A DNA stretch of 64,000 bases from the NCBI RefSeq assembly GCF_029168945.1, contig NC_083602.1:8801850-8865849 (forward strand). The letters run 5' to 3'. The notes under the pieces are model-generated. The model had not been told where the DNA came from and searched no databases. It was given only the letters and a program-made list of their open reading frames with translations. Positions 1 to 11,529 of this stretch are shown here, in pieces (within the stretch, counting starts at the first letter, position 1; each line of letters opens with the position of its first letter). A program made the position numbers and the translations under genes. The DNA comes from Cannabis sativa. Taxonomy: Eukaryota > Streptophyta > Magnoliopsida > Rosales > Cannabaceae.

Positions 1-642
1 GATGGAAATCATTGTTTCACTTCGAAATACTTGTAGAAGCTATAGATTCCATATCTATGATTAGCACTTCCACTCAATTGGACTATTATGTTCCCAAGAT
101 GTAAGTGTTCAGTCGACTAGACTTTAACGAATAACTTTAAGAACAAAATTAATACAGCTGAGATCGAACCTAACCATCTCAGAATTAATATTTATAGACC
201 TAAGATCAACCAGTGATATTTACTTAGAAAGATATAATGGTAAGTTTTATGATATCTTATCCAAGTTAAATATTGGTCCAATCTGATGTATACTCCATAC
301 ATCCGATACTCGCATACTTTGTCAATACACTGGAAAGGACATAACACTTATCCAAGGTGTAAGTATACATTATCGTTGATTATCATGTCACTCTAAATCC
401 AGTATACTGACAAATCATGGGAGTTAAACTTTTGAACATATAATCATGATTATATTTCACTGTGTTGACAACACTATAAACATGAATAAATATATTCTAG
501 ACTTGATAGAATTTATACATCAATCATATAATCATGAAATAAATCAAGTGAACTATGCAACATAAAATTATTTCTGATCTTTTATTAATTAGTAAATCTT
601 ATTATACTAAAATGAATTTTATTTAGGGCACAAAACCCAACA
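1..642 (-). repeat. Copia-type LTR, minus orientation, cut by window start
   Basis: This is the terminal part of the Copia-type LTR family found about ten times in the window. It ends in ATTTAGGGCACAAAACCCAACA, the complement of the family's 5' end (TGTTGGGTTTTRTGCCC). The body, with its tract on the cell-type wording 'gaagctatagattccat', matches the copies at 13084, 20048 and 62273. The sequence after base 642 is not a polypurine tract complement, so this is the outer edge of an element or a solo LTR. The start lies outside the window, so the two cannot be distinguished. Confidence 0.85.
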
Positions 643-3600
643 GGTTTACAATCAGAAGCTCTATAAGAGGAGGATCTAGGAGCCTTGAAGGATCATTGCA
701 TCTTCACTTACAAAACTCTTACTCATGCATTCACGCAATACATTATTATTATTATTATTATTTGTCATTTTCTATCACCCTACAGTGGAAATATTTATTT
801 TCTATCTTCTTTATTAACATTCTATTATTCTTTATTCAAGTTATTTACTCATTTGATCGTTGAAGAACCTTATGCTGGCACCACCCCAGTATTGTAAGGC
901 TTTCGTTCTTTTTTCCTTTGGTTCTAAAATTTGTTAGTGTCCACGATCCTTCTATTCTGATCGTTATAGATTTTACCCTCTACAATTAATATTTAAAAAT
1001 TATGGAAAAGAATAAATACTACATAAAACCTCAATTATATTCATATTATACTAATTTATGAGTGTATATGTGTAATTCAGTGAAAAAGAAAAACAAAACT
1101 AAAATATTATCATTTGGACGTAATCGGTTTGAATATTAAGCTATATATATATATAATATAGGGTATAAGCCCAAAATATTGTCATCATTTTTATTATATT
1201 AGGTTATATATAGATTATAGATTTACATATATTATGCCTAATATTATCTTTTGCAATTGTTTATGGTAATAAGATCCGAACACATGAGTCACATCTGTGT
1301 ATATGTGCTTCAGCTAATTACAATAGCATATGAAGAGAATACAAATATAGTGATTTGATGTCTAATCTTTAATCTTATATTATTAATTCAAAAATAAGTC
1401 AAATAGTCCTCCAATTATTATTATTACTATTAGTTAGTGTTGGACAAATTATAATGGACCATGCCTTGGCACCATCTTTAACTCGAAGGTGCCAACAATC
1501 ATATACATTTATTATTCACCATGCCACCAGCGAAGCTTGCACTGCTTGCTTATTTGCCTCTATATTATATAAATATTAATCTACAGTACATATATATATA
1601 TGATGCAAGTACCACTTAATTTAGAAAGAAAAAAGAAATACATTATAATAATCATCTTTTAGGACTTCAAATCTTTTGATTGAAATATATCCAATAATTA
1701 TTGTTGTACGGACAAACACGTTGAACAAATTGATGATTTTTTTTTCTTCTTCTTTCTCTTTTAAGAACAAATTGATTGATGATAATATTTTTAAAAATAA
1801 GTGCAAATATTTTTATATATATATAATCTGATATGGTTGAATTACACAATTGTACTTAACGTTTTTAAAAAAGTTATTTCATAGAAAAGTGAGCAAAAGG
1901 TTTGTATTCTACAGTACTTGGTTGTTTCTTAAGATTCTGCATATTCTTATGTGTATTGTGTATAGTGGTTTTTTTTTTTTTTTGAATTCAATATTGTGTA
2001 TAGTGTTGAAACTAACACAAATTTATAGATATATATATTCCTATATTATATTAATTCAACAATTATTTTTATTGTTATTTGCTAATTAAATATTTGAATA
2101 CTTTTGATGAGTCATAAACCAATAGAAGAATGTGAATTTGATGGACTGGTTTTTCTTTTCTTTTTGCTTTTTAGTTGTACGTTATATCCCACTAAATAAG
2201 AATTTGACACATGGAAAACAAAAGTGACTAAACTTGAATTCATATAATAATGAAAAATAAAAGTACAAAAATAAATAAATAACAAAAATAAAAACAGTAG
2301 AAGAATAATAATGATGGATAAGAGGGTAGAAGACTTTACTGAATCATCATCCTTATCCGAAACACACCTCAATTTTCTTCAATTAATATTGTTTCTTTAA
2401 TTAGTTACCATACTATTACTATACAATATAGTAAGTATGTGTAAATATAACATTAAAAAAAACATTCTTATACACAATTTTATGCCCTCTATTTTTGTGG
2501 CTTTTGTCCCACAAATAAAGTTTGAACAAAAGTAGTAAAAAATAATAAAAAAATATATTATTTTTAGCTTCATATTAATTAACTAATATCATATCAATTT
2601 TATTATACACATATGTATATTGTATTAAATATGTAGACTTTAAATGGGACCAATAGTGTACTATAAAATGGGTGGATAGGAAAACTATATTAATATTATG
2701 TTTGGTTGTCCGCAAAATTTAAAGAACTAATAATTTGTTTATAATAAAGTCTTCTATAAATTTTTGAGGTTGAAACTTGAAACTCTATAGAATATCTTTG
2801 CATTTATCATGTATACCATACATATATGCATATGACACATGCATATAAATATGCTGTATATGGAATTGTATTATATATATATATATGCAGATTGATTTAT
2901 GCTGCAATATATCTATTGGGGTTAAATATTAGTACATTATATCACTTATTAGCAATGTTTGTTTATCTTTTCTCCAAACTACTTGGAAGTTGTCCTGTCA
3001 AATTAACGAACTCTCCACAAGATTCTTCACTATTTTTCGTTATATAGAATATGTTTTGCATATATATCTTTTATTTTATTTCTGACTGTGAAGTCTTTTG
3101 TAATTAGATGAAAAAGGAAAACGAAATATATAGGTACAAACTATATATATAGTGATGATCTGTGTAGTTATTTCTTTATTAATATTACTCATCACTCTGA
3201 TCATCTATTATATTTATATACCATTCTAGCTAGTTGGGAAAGACAGCTAAATAGCAACCAACTTTATTAAAATATTAATAGCCATTTTGTTTTAACTTTA
3301 TTAAAATATAGCAAGAGAGTAGTGGAAGATTATAAATAAGGGTAGATAATTATTTATTTATTTACCAGAAAATTAAGTATGATTTGGAGTTAGTTTCTTA
3401 AAAAAAAAAGACTATAAACTGCTTTATATTCTGATTTCTACATAAGACACCAATATATATATCCAAGCTAGATTGATTCCTTTTTTATTGAATTTCTTAA
3501 ATAACAAAAGTATCTATATATGTAATTAACCATGCTCTTATATATAGATAGAAATTACACATATATTGAAGCTTATTAATGACCTAATTTTATAATGAAA

Positions 3601-4139
3601 AAAGAAAAATGATGTCTAATAAAAAATTAAATAAGAACATATAACTAGTGAGAATGAATTGGTACTTTCATTTTCTGATCAAGAGATGAATTTTCTCTTT
3701 GTACAGTCATAGATATAGACGAGGAGCACACAATAACCAAGTAATATTACATAAAATAAAGAAAACAGAAAACAATATAATGCTCAAAAGACATATTATA
3801 GAAGAGAGGAAAAAAAATAAAAAAGAGGAGAGAGAGAACAATAGAGAGAAATTCACAACCTTATCTCATCATGAAAAACAGAAAGGAACACCCCCAATAA
3901 GAAAAACTTATTCTAGCTTTGACAATCTCCTCTCCATTTTTCCAAGCCATCCAAAGTGAAGACCAAGAATAACAAACAAAAAAAAAGGAGATAATGTTTT
4001 GGTTGAAATAATTAATACATCAAAAAGCCAAGCATTAGACTTGCCTAGAGGTTTTCATATCCCTCAAAAGCTCACCTCTTTAGTCATACACATACACATA
4101 CACATATACATACATATATATAGTGTGTATATATATTTC
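643..4139. other. AT-rich stretch with no recognisable gene
   Basis: About 3.5 kb of very AT-rich DNA with many TATATA runs and short homopolymers. I see no sequence shared with the retrotransposons elsewhere in the window, so it may be single-copy flanking DNA. The open frames here (up to 86 codons) are low-complexity and have no family resemblance. A small hairpin-forming inverted repeat TTGGCACC / GGTGCCAA lies near 1467-1496. An AG-rich tract at 3795-3850 yields a Lys/Glu-rich frame by composition alone. Confidence 0.6.
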
Positions 4140-4286
4140 TTAATGTAATGACAAATTAGGCCATGGATGAAAGCTACGCACTGTATATCTTTCTGGGGGT
4201 GGAGAGGCTTCAAAGAAGAAAGAATCATCATCATCACCATCATAATAATAACATGTTGATACTCTTCTCAACTTTGAAAGTGACAT
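4140..4286 (-). CDS. putative small protein, 48 residues, unknown function
   Basis: I do not recognise this protein. The frame is open further upstream, but that part is translated CT-rich leader (Leu/Ser/Phe runs), so the start is placed at the ATG at 4286. It begins MSLSKLRRVSTC, then has an acidic patch (DGDDDD), an aromatic patch (SFFFE), a proline run (SPPPERYTVRS) and ends HPWPNLSLH. There is no signal peptide or membrane segment in the 48 residues. Support comes from context: a TATA-like box and a CT-rich tract, typical of plant 5' leaders, lie upstream on the same strand, and local base composition is less AT-rich than the surroundings. It could be a genuine small gene, an exon of a larger spliced gene, or an upstream ORF of a transcript. 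It could also be chance. Confidence 0.35.
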   Translation of the reverse strand: MSLSKLRRVSTCYYYDGDDDDSFFFEASPPPERYTVRSFHPWPNLSLH

Positions 4287-4329
4287 AGATAGTGATAATA
4301 AATTCCTCGGACCCCAAATATTATTCAAC

Positions 4330-4421
4330 AAAAGAAAAAGAGAGAGAAAGAAAGAGAAAGAAAGAAGAAGAAGAAGAAGGAGAGGTAGAGAAAGTCTTTG
4401 GAGTCGTTGGGTATATTTATA
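4330..4421 (-). promoter_or_regulatory. candidate promoter and CT-rich leader of the small gene
   Basis: On the minus strand a TATA-like box TATAAATATAC lies at 4421-4411. A CT-rich tract follows (complement of the GA-rich 4330-4385), ending about 45 bases before the ATG at 4286. TATA box, about 30 bases, pyrimidine-rich leader, ATG is a common plant promoter layout. Farther upstream on that strand, at about 4591-4600, is a TGGGCC/GGCCCA core of the kind bound by TCP factors. The arrangement is seen; transcription is inferred. Confidence 0.35.
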
Positions 4422-4454
4422 ATAATAATAATTATATATATAATTGACAAGCAT

Positions 4455-5046
4455 TTGTTGAATATTTTTCTTTTTCTTCTTTTATTTTTTACATTTATTT
4501 ATTTATTAGGGCTACAAGAGACGGATCAAACAAAGGTGTCGGGCAAAAAATAATTAGCCAACGTACAAACGTGTCCAATGTCCATTAACTGGGCCTACAC
4601 TTTCATCTTCATATAAATATATGTATATTATATATTATATTTATATATATCAATATTAGTAAAGTGAAAATTCCAATAGGCAGAGAACTGCTTATATAAA
4701 CAGTTAAAGAAATCATGTTTCTTCTAATGGATGTATATATATAGTACAATAATATTATAATATTATTATCAACAAAGGTTGTTTGGTGTTCATGATCAAT
4801 CAAACTATATATATGGGTTGGAAATCGCAAGGTGGTACCCGGTGGCCTTACGCATACTATATATGAATGTATATATCATTATTTATTAGTTTAGTTCCAT
4901 TTTTATTTCTTATAACCTATATTAAAAACATGTTCATTGTACATTCTTGCCGTGGTTATACTTTAATTTGTAAAGCATGACCAGCAATAAAGTTTACATA
5001 CAATTTGATCTTATTTAATCATTTAGTACTTTAAAAAAAAAAAAAA
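4455..5046. other. AT-rich spacer, upstream of the small gene candidate
   Basis: This stretch holds AT-rich DNA with TATATA runs and the GGGCC motif near 4592. I see no coding sequence and no repeat shared with the rest of the window. Confidence 0.5.
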
Positions 5047-5380
5047 AACTACAAAAAAAAAAAAATCTTACTTTAGTCACAACAAAATTGGTGACTAAAA
5101 GTAAAAAAATTATGACTAATTATAAATTATCATTCCTATATATATTGTGACTAAAAAGTCTGTGGCTAAAGGATTAGTCACAAAAATTACAATTTATTGT
5201 GACTAAATGTATTTTTAGTCATAATACTTGTTGTAACTAAAACTAATTAGTGACAACTTGTAACTAAAGACTATATTTTAGTCACGAGTAACATTTTGTT
5301 GTGACTAAAAGTCATATTTAGTCACAAAAAAATTATATTGTGACTAAAAGCTGTCACTAAAAGTAGCATTTGTTGTAGTC
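5047..5380. mobile_element. MITE-like element, CACTA type (degenerate)
   Basis: About 330 bp filled with alternating GTGACTAAA and TTTAGTCACAA motifs in both orientations, which would fold into long imperfect hairpins. The left end ACTACAAAAAAA and the right end TTGTTGTAGTC are complementary over the ACTACAA core, as in CACTA-derived MITEs, whose termini are typically CACTACAA. The terminal C/G bases are mutated and no clean 3-bp target duplication is visible, so the exact ends are uncertain. Confidence 0.6.
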
Positions 5381-5506
5381 AAGAAAGAAGAAAATAATTT
5401 CGTTATTAGATATATTTGTGTGCGAGTAAATTGTCTTTTGAGCTCAACACAAATACAAATTGAGTTACATATATAGTCTGTTACATTACTTACCTGAAAA
5501 TCTAAT

Positions 5507-5999
5507 TGTTGGAACTTATTTTTCTAAAAACTTATTTTACTAACATATATGTTGATTCTACCGTATATAAATTAACATTCTAAAATATGAATTACCTAAA
5601 ACAATAAATAAATACCTTAAAGTTTTAGATTTCTTACATTAATGGCAGCAGAATATAAAGACTCATGTTATTCGATACTCTAATCCTTGAATCCTTTTTG
5701 TATTACAGTATCACCAAGTACTGAACTTGGATCTCCTTCCTTAACCTGAAAAAGCAAAAAAATTTCATCATGTTCCCAAAGGTCTGAGGACCACCTTAAA
5801 TAGTGTGGGTTGATACTCAACTCAATAATGGAACAAATTGAAAGAGATAAAAACACTCTAGAATTTTTGAATTCTTTTAGGAAAATAGAGAGAGAGAGAG
5901 AGATTTCTGTCAGATTTAGGCTAGAGTCACTTAAAAATTAGCTTAACAACAAAGCTCCATCTCTTTCCTTGTATAGACTTTGTATTGGAATAGGACTAG
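5507..5999 (-). repeat. old Copia-type LTR fragment, minus orientation
   Basis: It starts TGTTGGAACTTATTTT and follows the order of landmarks of the solo LTR at 13084 (AATATGAA, TAAAG, ATTGCAGCAGAAT equivalents, GAACTTGGATCTC, the GAGAGAGAGAG tract). Many substitutions and indels show that it is much older than the other copies. The right end is truncated or diverged beyond recognition near 6000. Confidence 0.7.
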
Positions 6000-6002
6000 A
6001 TT

Positions 6003-6288
6003 AAATGGGCTTTACAAAATATAATGGACCTAAAAATCTAAGTTATGGTCAAAATCCTTTAATTGGCAAAAGAGATAGATTTTTGCCACTTTATTTCATA
6101 AAATATTACAATAAATGTTACTTTTATCACAACAGTTCGCTACTAAACTGGCAAAAGTCACTTTTACCAGCGCATCTCGTGAACTATGTTGGTAAAAAGG
6201 TCAAAATTTTACTAACGCACAATTGCAATGGCAAAACTTATTCTTACTAGCGCAACTCATTTGCGTTGGCATATGAAGTCGTGTAAAC
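6003..6288. repeat. possible decayed MITE or short repeat
   Basis: This segment contains repeated inverted motifs around TTTTACCAGCGCA / TGCGTTGGCA and GGCAAAA / TTTTGCC, suggesting a decayed hairpin element between two LTRs. An 81-codon frame here (6005-6250) has no recognisable domain and is judged non-coding. No clear ends or target duplication were found. Confidence 0.35.
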
Positions 6289-8540
6289 TATTGAGTTTTG
6301 TGCCGTAAATAAAACTCTATTTCAATGTAATCTTGAATATTTCTTTATCAATATATCAAGAAAAAGACTTATTTTATTACTTATTTAATGTGTTACTTAA
6401 TTCACATATTTATTTCATGATCATTTGTTTGATTTATAAATTCTTCTAAATCCTTATCACATTGATATTCTTGATTATTGTGATGTCAACAAAGTAAAAA
6501 GTAATCAAGATTATTTGATTCAATAAATTTCTATGATTTATCAGTACGTAGGAGTTAATTGATATTACAATCTACAATGTAGTTTACCTGCTTCTTGGAT
6601 AAGTGTTATGTCCTTTCTAGGGCATTGGTTAAAGTAAGCTTGGGTTGGATGTATGGAGTATACATCGAAAGGGACCAATATTGAACTTGGATAAGATATG
6701 ATAAACTTACCGAATATCACCTAGTTGATCTTAGATATCAAATGATCACAATCCTGAGATGGCACTACTAGAAAATTGGGTTTTAGTGACACTCCACACG
6801 TGTCACTAAAACCTTTTAGTGACACTTCAATGTGTGTCACTAATGAAGCTGACTGGAAAGGCAGTTTTTAGTGACACTCCACACGTGTCACTGAAACCTA
6901 TTGCACTCGTTTTTTGCGCGTCACTGTAGGGATATAGTGTCAGGTTTTTTTATATTTTGGGTTTTATTTTTAGTGACACTCCATATTTTTAGTGACACAC
7001 ATTCCGCGTAATAAACACCGAACATTTAGAGTCTAATGCTGTGTGTCACTAAAAATCACTCTTAATTTTTTACTGACACACACTTTTATGAGTGTCACTA
7101 TATAGTGTCACTAAAGGCCTAATTTGTAGTAGTATGGTTAGGTTCTAGTTCAGTTGTATTATTTATGTTCTTCAATTTGTTGATTATAGTTGACCAATGG
7201 ATCTTCTCGTGACATATAGATAAGGACATGGTATTTCAATTGAGTGGGACCGCTAATCATAGATACGGAATCTATAGCTTCTATCTGGAAATAGAAGTAA
7301 AATGATAGTTTCTTTCGAGCTTAGTTTAATAGAGATAAATGGTGGAGTACTCATTGAAGTAATTATATTACTTTATTAAAATACCATTTATAGGTAGCTA
7401 AGTGTTTTAAGGATAAAATATATTGAAGGGTGTAATGGTAAATCTATCCCTTCTCGATGTAAATCATCTATAGCGGATCATTGATTATTAAAATTATAAC
7501 AATGGATAATTCATAGCGTATCTATATTGTAGAACATGTAGAGCGTTCTATATAACTAAGAGAGTAACTTTGAATCTATAGTGGCGCAAGGAGGAATTAA
7601 TAAGTTAGAAAATTTATTTGATAATTTCTAGAGCTACTTATTGGAAGCTTAATTGTATAGGCCCATGGTTCCCACACTAGTTGAGACAATACTGGTTGTA
7701 AGACTCAATTAATTGGTTTTAATTAATCAATTATAATTCTAAAATTATTAGACTATGTCTTATTTATGAATATTCAGTAAGCAATGACTTAATTATGAAG
7801 AAAAGAGGATTTAGGGTTTATTTGTATATTAAGAGACTTTCTAAAGTCTAATTAATAAATAAGTTAAATGACAATTTAATTTGATAATTAATTATAATTA
7901 TTAAATAAATAGATTTGTCATTTATAGGATTAAAATTAGAAAATATGGTATTTATGAAATAAAAGATAAATGGTTGAAAAAATAGCAGAATTATAACTAG
8001 TGGAGCCCATCTATATGGTCGACCACTATAGGGTTAATTTTGTTGTTATTTTATAATTATTTTAATCCATATAATTTAAATCCTAACCTTAGGTGAAATA
8101 GTATAAAAGGAATAGGATGATCTCTCATCCAACTCTTATAATCTAGTTTACATTATGTCAGATAACTAGAAACTTTGAGAGCCTCCTTTCCTCTACTATG
8201 TTCGAATCTCCCTTTATTGTTCTTCATAAACTTCGAACCAATAGTGAAAGAGTGCATGCCCACCCTTAGCAAGTCAAGTACTCAATCATATAGTGTGTAG
8301 GACTATGAAGAATCCAACACCTGAAGGAGAATCGGGCTCAAATCTTAATAATACTCTGCGATAAAAAGGAACAAGGGTTAGAAATCTGAGTGCGAGCAGA
8401 CATATTATTCTGCTGCAATCAATGTAAGTTTACCTAAACTTTATATGTGTTTAATTACATTATTTTAGAGAATTCATGTTTAGGGTCTTAATCAACATAC
8501 TTGTTAGTAAATCTAAATTTTAGTAAAATATAATCGAACA
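6289..8540 (+). repeat. Copia-1 5' LTR, interrupted by a MITE
   Basis: The first bases TATTGAGTTTTGTGCC are a mutated form of the family start TGTTGGGTTTTATGCC. The end CGAACA is followed two bases later by the primer binding site, so this is a true 5' LTR. Without the 372-bp MITE and its 3-bp duplication it is about 1.88 kb, close to the other full copies (1896-1908 bp). A TATA-like stretch and the CT/GA-rich leader typical of the family lie in the last 450 bp. Confidence 0.85.
6763..7134. mobile_element. CACTA-type MITE with 3-bp target duplication TGG
   Basis: The left terminus CACTACTAGAAAATTGG and the right terminus (complement TACTACTACAAATTAGG) form a terminal inverted repeat. The 3-bp duplication TGG flanks it (6760-6762 and 7135-7137). 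Related LTR copies read straight through ('gagatggttagg'), giving an empty site. The interior has four or more TTAGTGACACTCCACA / GTGTCACTAAA sub-terminal repeats in both orientations. There is no coding capacity, so it is a non-autonomous derivative. Confidence 0.88.
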
Positions 8541-8542
8541 AC

Positions 8543-8559
8543 TGGCCTCAAAGCCATGG
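8543..8559 (+). other. Copia-1 primer binding site
   Basis: TGGCCTCAAAGCCATGG starts two bases after the LTR. It resembles the plant initiator tRNA-Met type site (TGGTATCAGAGCCAGG) but has CC in place of TA. The same substitution is present in the copies at 38278 and 54557. Confidence 0.7.
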
Positions 8560-11529
8560 TAATGATTTACTTTCAAGAAATATGGATTTAAAACGATGAA
8601 TATGTGATTTGGATGTGATTCATGTTGATCTATGTGTTTACTTGATGATTGTTTGATGTTTACGAATTTTTACATAAAATAATTAGATTCATGATTTGGA
8701 ATTATTTTACTTGGATAGTTTTAAAAAAATTAAACAATTCACTTTTTTACAAAACTGAATTTTGATTTTAAATGAGTTATGATTTTTTAAATTTTTTTAA
8801 AAAAATCGGGGTGTGGGATCACCCACATACGCGCGCGCACAACCAAGATTCACTTGGGTGTCACACTTGTTCAGACATGCCCTGTTCGAGGCATTTTTTT
8901 CTGAACGATTTCCCCTCCGAGCGCGGATATGCTGCATGTAGCATCCCTGTACATCAAAACTCGGCCACCTCCCCCCATCTACGCACGCAGATGGTATGCA
9001 ATGCATACCATCTGCACCAAATCTATTTTATTTTTTTTCAATCTTTTCATTTTTCAAATTTTTCATGGATTTAATTTGATATTTTTTGTGTAAATTATTG
9101 TGTAGATTTTTATTTTTTAAATTTCAAATATAATTATCAATTTAAAATTAATTATTATTTTATTAATTAATTTTAGATATTATTAGATTTTGAACTTAAA
9201 AAGGGGTAATATGTACATTTTTTTTGCTTAAATGGTTATTTTAATTTTAAAATTTTATTATTTTATCTTGTTTTAAAAAAAATTAAGGTGAGATATTTTA
9301 TGTTTTGCTTATTTAAATAATTTCTATAAAATGACCTTATGTAAAATTTTAAAATATATATATATATGATATATTTTAATAAAATAATCTAGATAATTTT
9401 GAACATAGCCAGATATTTATCACTTTTTGAAAAAGTTTGTTATTTTTATTTAAATTAAATTATAAAATCAGATAAATGATATTTATTTATTATTTTATTT
9501 TATTAGATTTTTTAATTTGTATTTTAAAAATAACATAAATTTGAAAAGTTAGTTGATAATTTTGAAAGATATTTAGGTTTGCTATAAACCTATTTTTCAA
9601 ATTATAAGTTTAATTTTAAATTAATTATTTAAAAAATTTCAAAATTAAAATAATTTTGTATTTAAAGATTTATGAATTTAATTAATTAATTATTTATTTT
9701 AAATTAAATACATCCTAACCAACTATCCAATGTTTTTACATGTGTGTTTTGTTTATTCTTTACTCAAACTTGTTTTATAAAACTTATTATTGTTTGATCT
9801 AAATTGTTATGGTTAACTTGTTGACAGATCCAATGATCTGATTTTAACCATACTCCCATTGTCAATAGGTCCAATAAATAATTTATAACAGGTAAATTTT
9901 GTAATCTTCTTTATTCAGTGTATAAACCTAGTTACATTATAGGATCCATCCAAATCAGTGTGTACATGTGCTTATATGTTTGCTTTGGGCCTAGATACAT
10001 ATAGGGAGCCCATTTAATTTTGATGATTAAAATGGACTAGGTTGCTAAACTGAAAATATCACTTTGATAGTATTTATTTAGGTCCAATTACTATTGGGCT
10101 TATTCAATGAATAATAATTTTTTAATTAAGGTTAAATTTCTCTCTTTTGGGCCTTGTCTGAGAGTTAGGGGCCATTAGTAGTGGATACGACATACTGAGC
10201 CCAACACTCCCTCACATGAATAACCCCAACTGTGAAGTCTCATACCTTATTTAAATGATTGTAATAGGTTAATTACACTAGTTTAATCTAATAAAATTGA
10301 TTGGTAACATAATTAATTTTAAAAATATATAAAATTTATTTATCATCAGATTATTTTGAAATTAATTTAAGAAAAACACACTTAGTTTAATGAAATTGAT
10401 TTAAGATAAACTACATGTATTTTTCTGTATTTAATTAAATAAAGAAGTTATAACTAATTAGATTTTTCTGAATATTTAATTATTTGAATTTTCATAGAAA
10501 ATATATTTAATTTGAAAATTAATTTTGGATCAACTTGGATTAGAATATTTTTTAAATTAATAATTAAGTAGATTTTTTTAAGAAATTAGTTATTCATATA
10601 TTCTTTAAAAATAAATTTAACTTGAAAATTTGTTAATTTTAAATCAACTTAAATTGTGATATTTTTCAAATTAAGGTGATTAGTTCAAGATACTTAATTT
10701 GTTATTTAATTAAGTTTTTGAAAAATATTTAAGTTAAAAATTTAGTTATTTTAAAACAACTTAAATTAGATATTTTCAAGTATTTATTTTATTATATTTT
10801 ATTTAATTTTTGAATGATATATAATTATATCTAAAGAATTTCGAAATTAACCTTGAAAATTTAATTAAAGTTGAAAATTAAATTTTTAATTAATTTTATA
10901 CCAATTTCAATTAAGTAATTTTTATTATTAAAATATACAGATTAAAATAAATGATTAATGAACAATATATTTTTTAAATGACGAGCTTTAATCATAAGGA
11001 CATTCAAGCTTCATTATTTGTCATACATAGTAAATTGTTTCAATGTAACCTCGAGACGATAGACTTCATTCCCCTTATGGGTGGTTATCCATTGAAGCAT
11101 TAACACCGTAAGATCTTGTATGATAAAAATTTTGTAAGTTTTCTTTTCTATTAGACTCTCTCCTACGGTGACTACTTAGAAATAAATTTACAAAGTATGG
11201 AACAATGGTAGAAGCTCATAAAATAAGAATAACAATGACTCTCGCTTACCGGGATAACGTTAGATTCTTATTTTGATTGAATAAAAGGTTGCTAAAATAG
11301 TGTCCATTTTAGATGAGTTGACTACTTTATTCGACTAATATTATTTTTGACACTCGCCTACTGGGATACTGTATTTCATTTTGTTAGAAACCTTGGAAAA
11401 TAATTGAATATATTTTATTTTTGGTATTTTTGCAAATATATTTTCTATACTTGTTATTTTCTAAATATGTGTATGAATTTATTTGAACCAAGTAATTTAT
11501 TTCTATTTATTGATGTTTGTAGTGTCAAA
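8560..11529 (+). other. Copia-1 long AT-rich untranslated leader
   Basis: About 3 kb between the primer binding site and the gag ATG without plausible coding sequence. It shares order and sequence with the leaders at 25062, 34500-38277 (minus) and 54574. Shared landmarks are a GC-rich island (8807-9010), the CTCTTTTGGGCCTTG block near 10140, TACGACATACTGAGCCC near 10186, and CTCGCTTACCGGGATAACG near 11240. A 100-codon frame at 8772-9074 covers only the GC island and is judged spurious. Confidence 0.7.

Noticed and set aside
1..642. The LTRs at both window ends as one LTR of a circular molecule
   Set aside because: Both are minus-oriented, but the part at 1-642 overlaps LTR positions already present at 63500-64000, so they are two separate copies and nothing suggests circularity.
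4020..4090. Possible microRNA precursor around AGAGGTTTTCATATCCCTC
   Set aside because: Only a 6-base stem (AGAGGT/ACCTCT) is clear; no recognised mature microRNA and no extended pairing.
8772..9074. 100-codon frame over the GC island
   Set aside because: The frame is not preserved in the other leader copies, where the island has unrelated sequence; it is open by composition.
11404..11529. Upstream extension of the Copia-1 gag frame from ATG 11404
   Set aside because: The first 42 codons are Phe/Tyr/Ile-rich leader sequence (FYFWYFCKYIF). The corresponding part of the other copies is untranslated leader, and gag starts at 11530.
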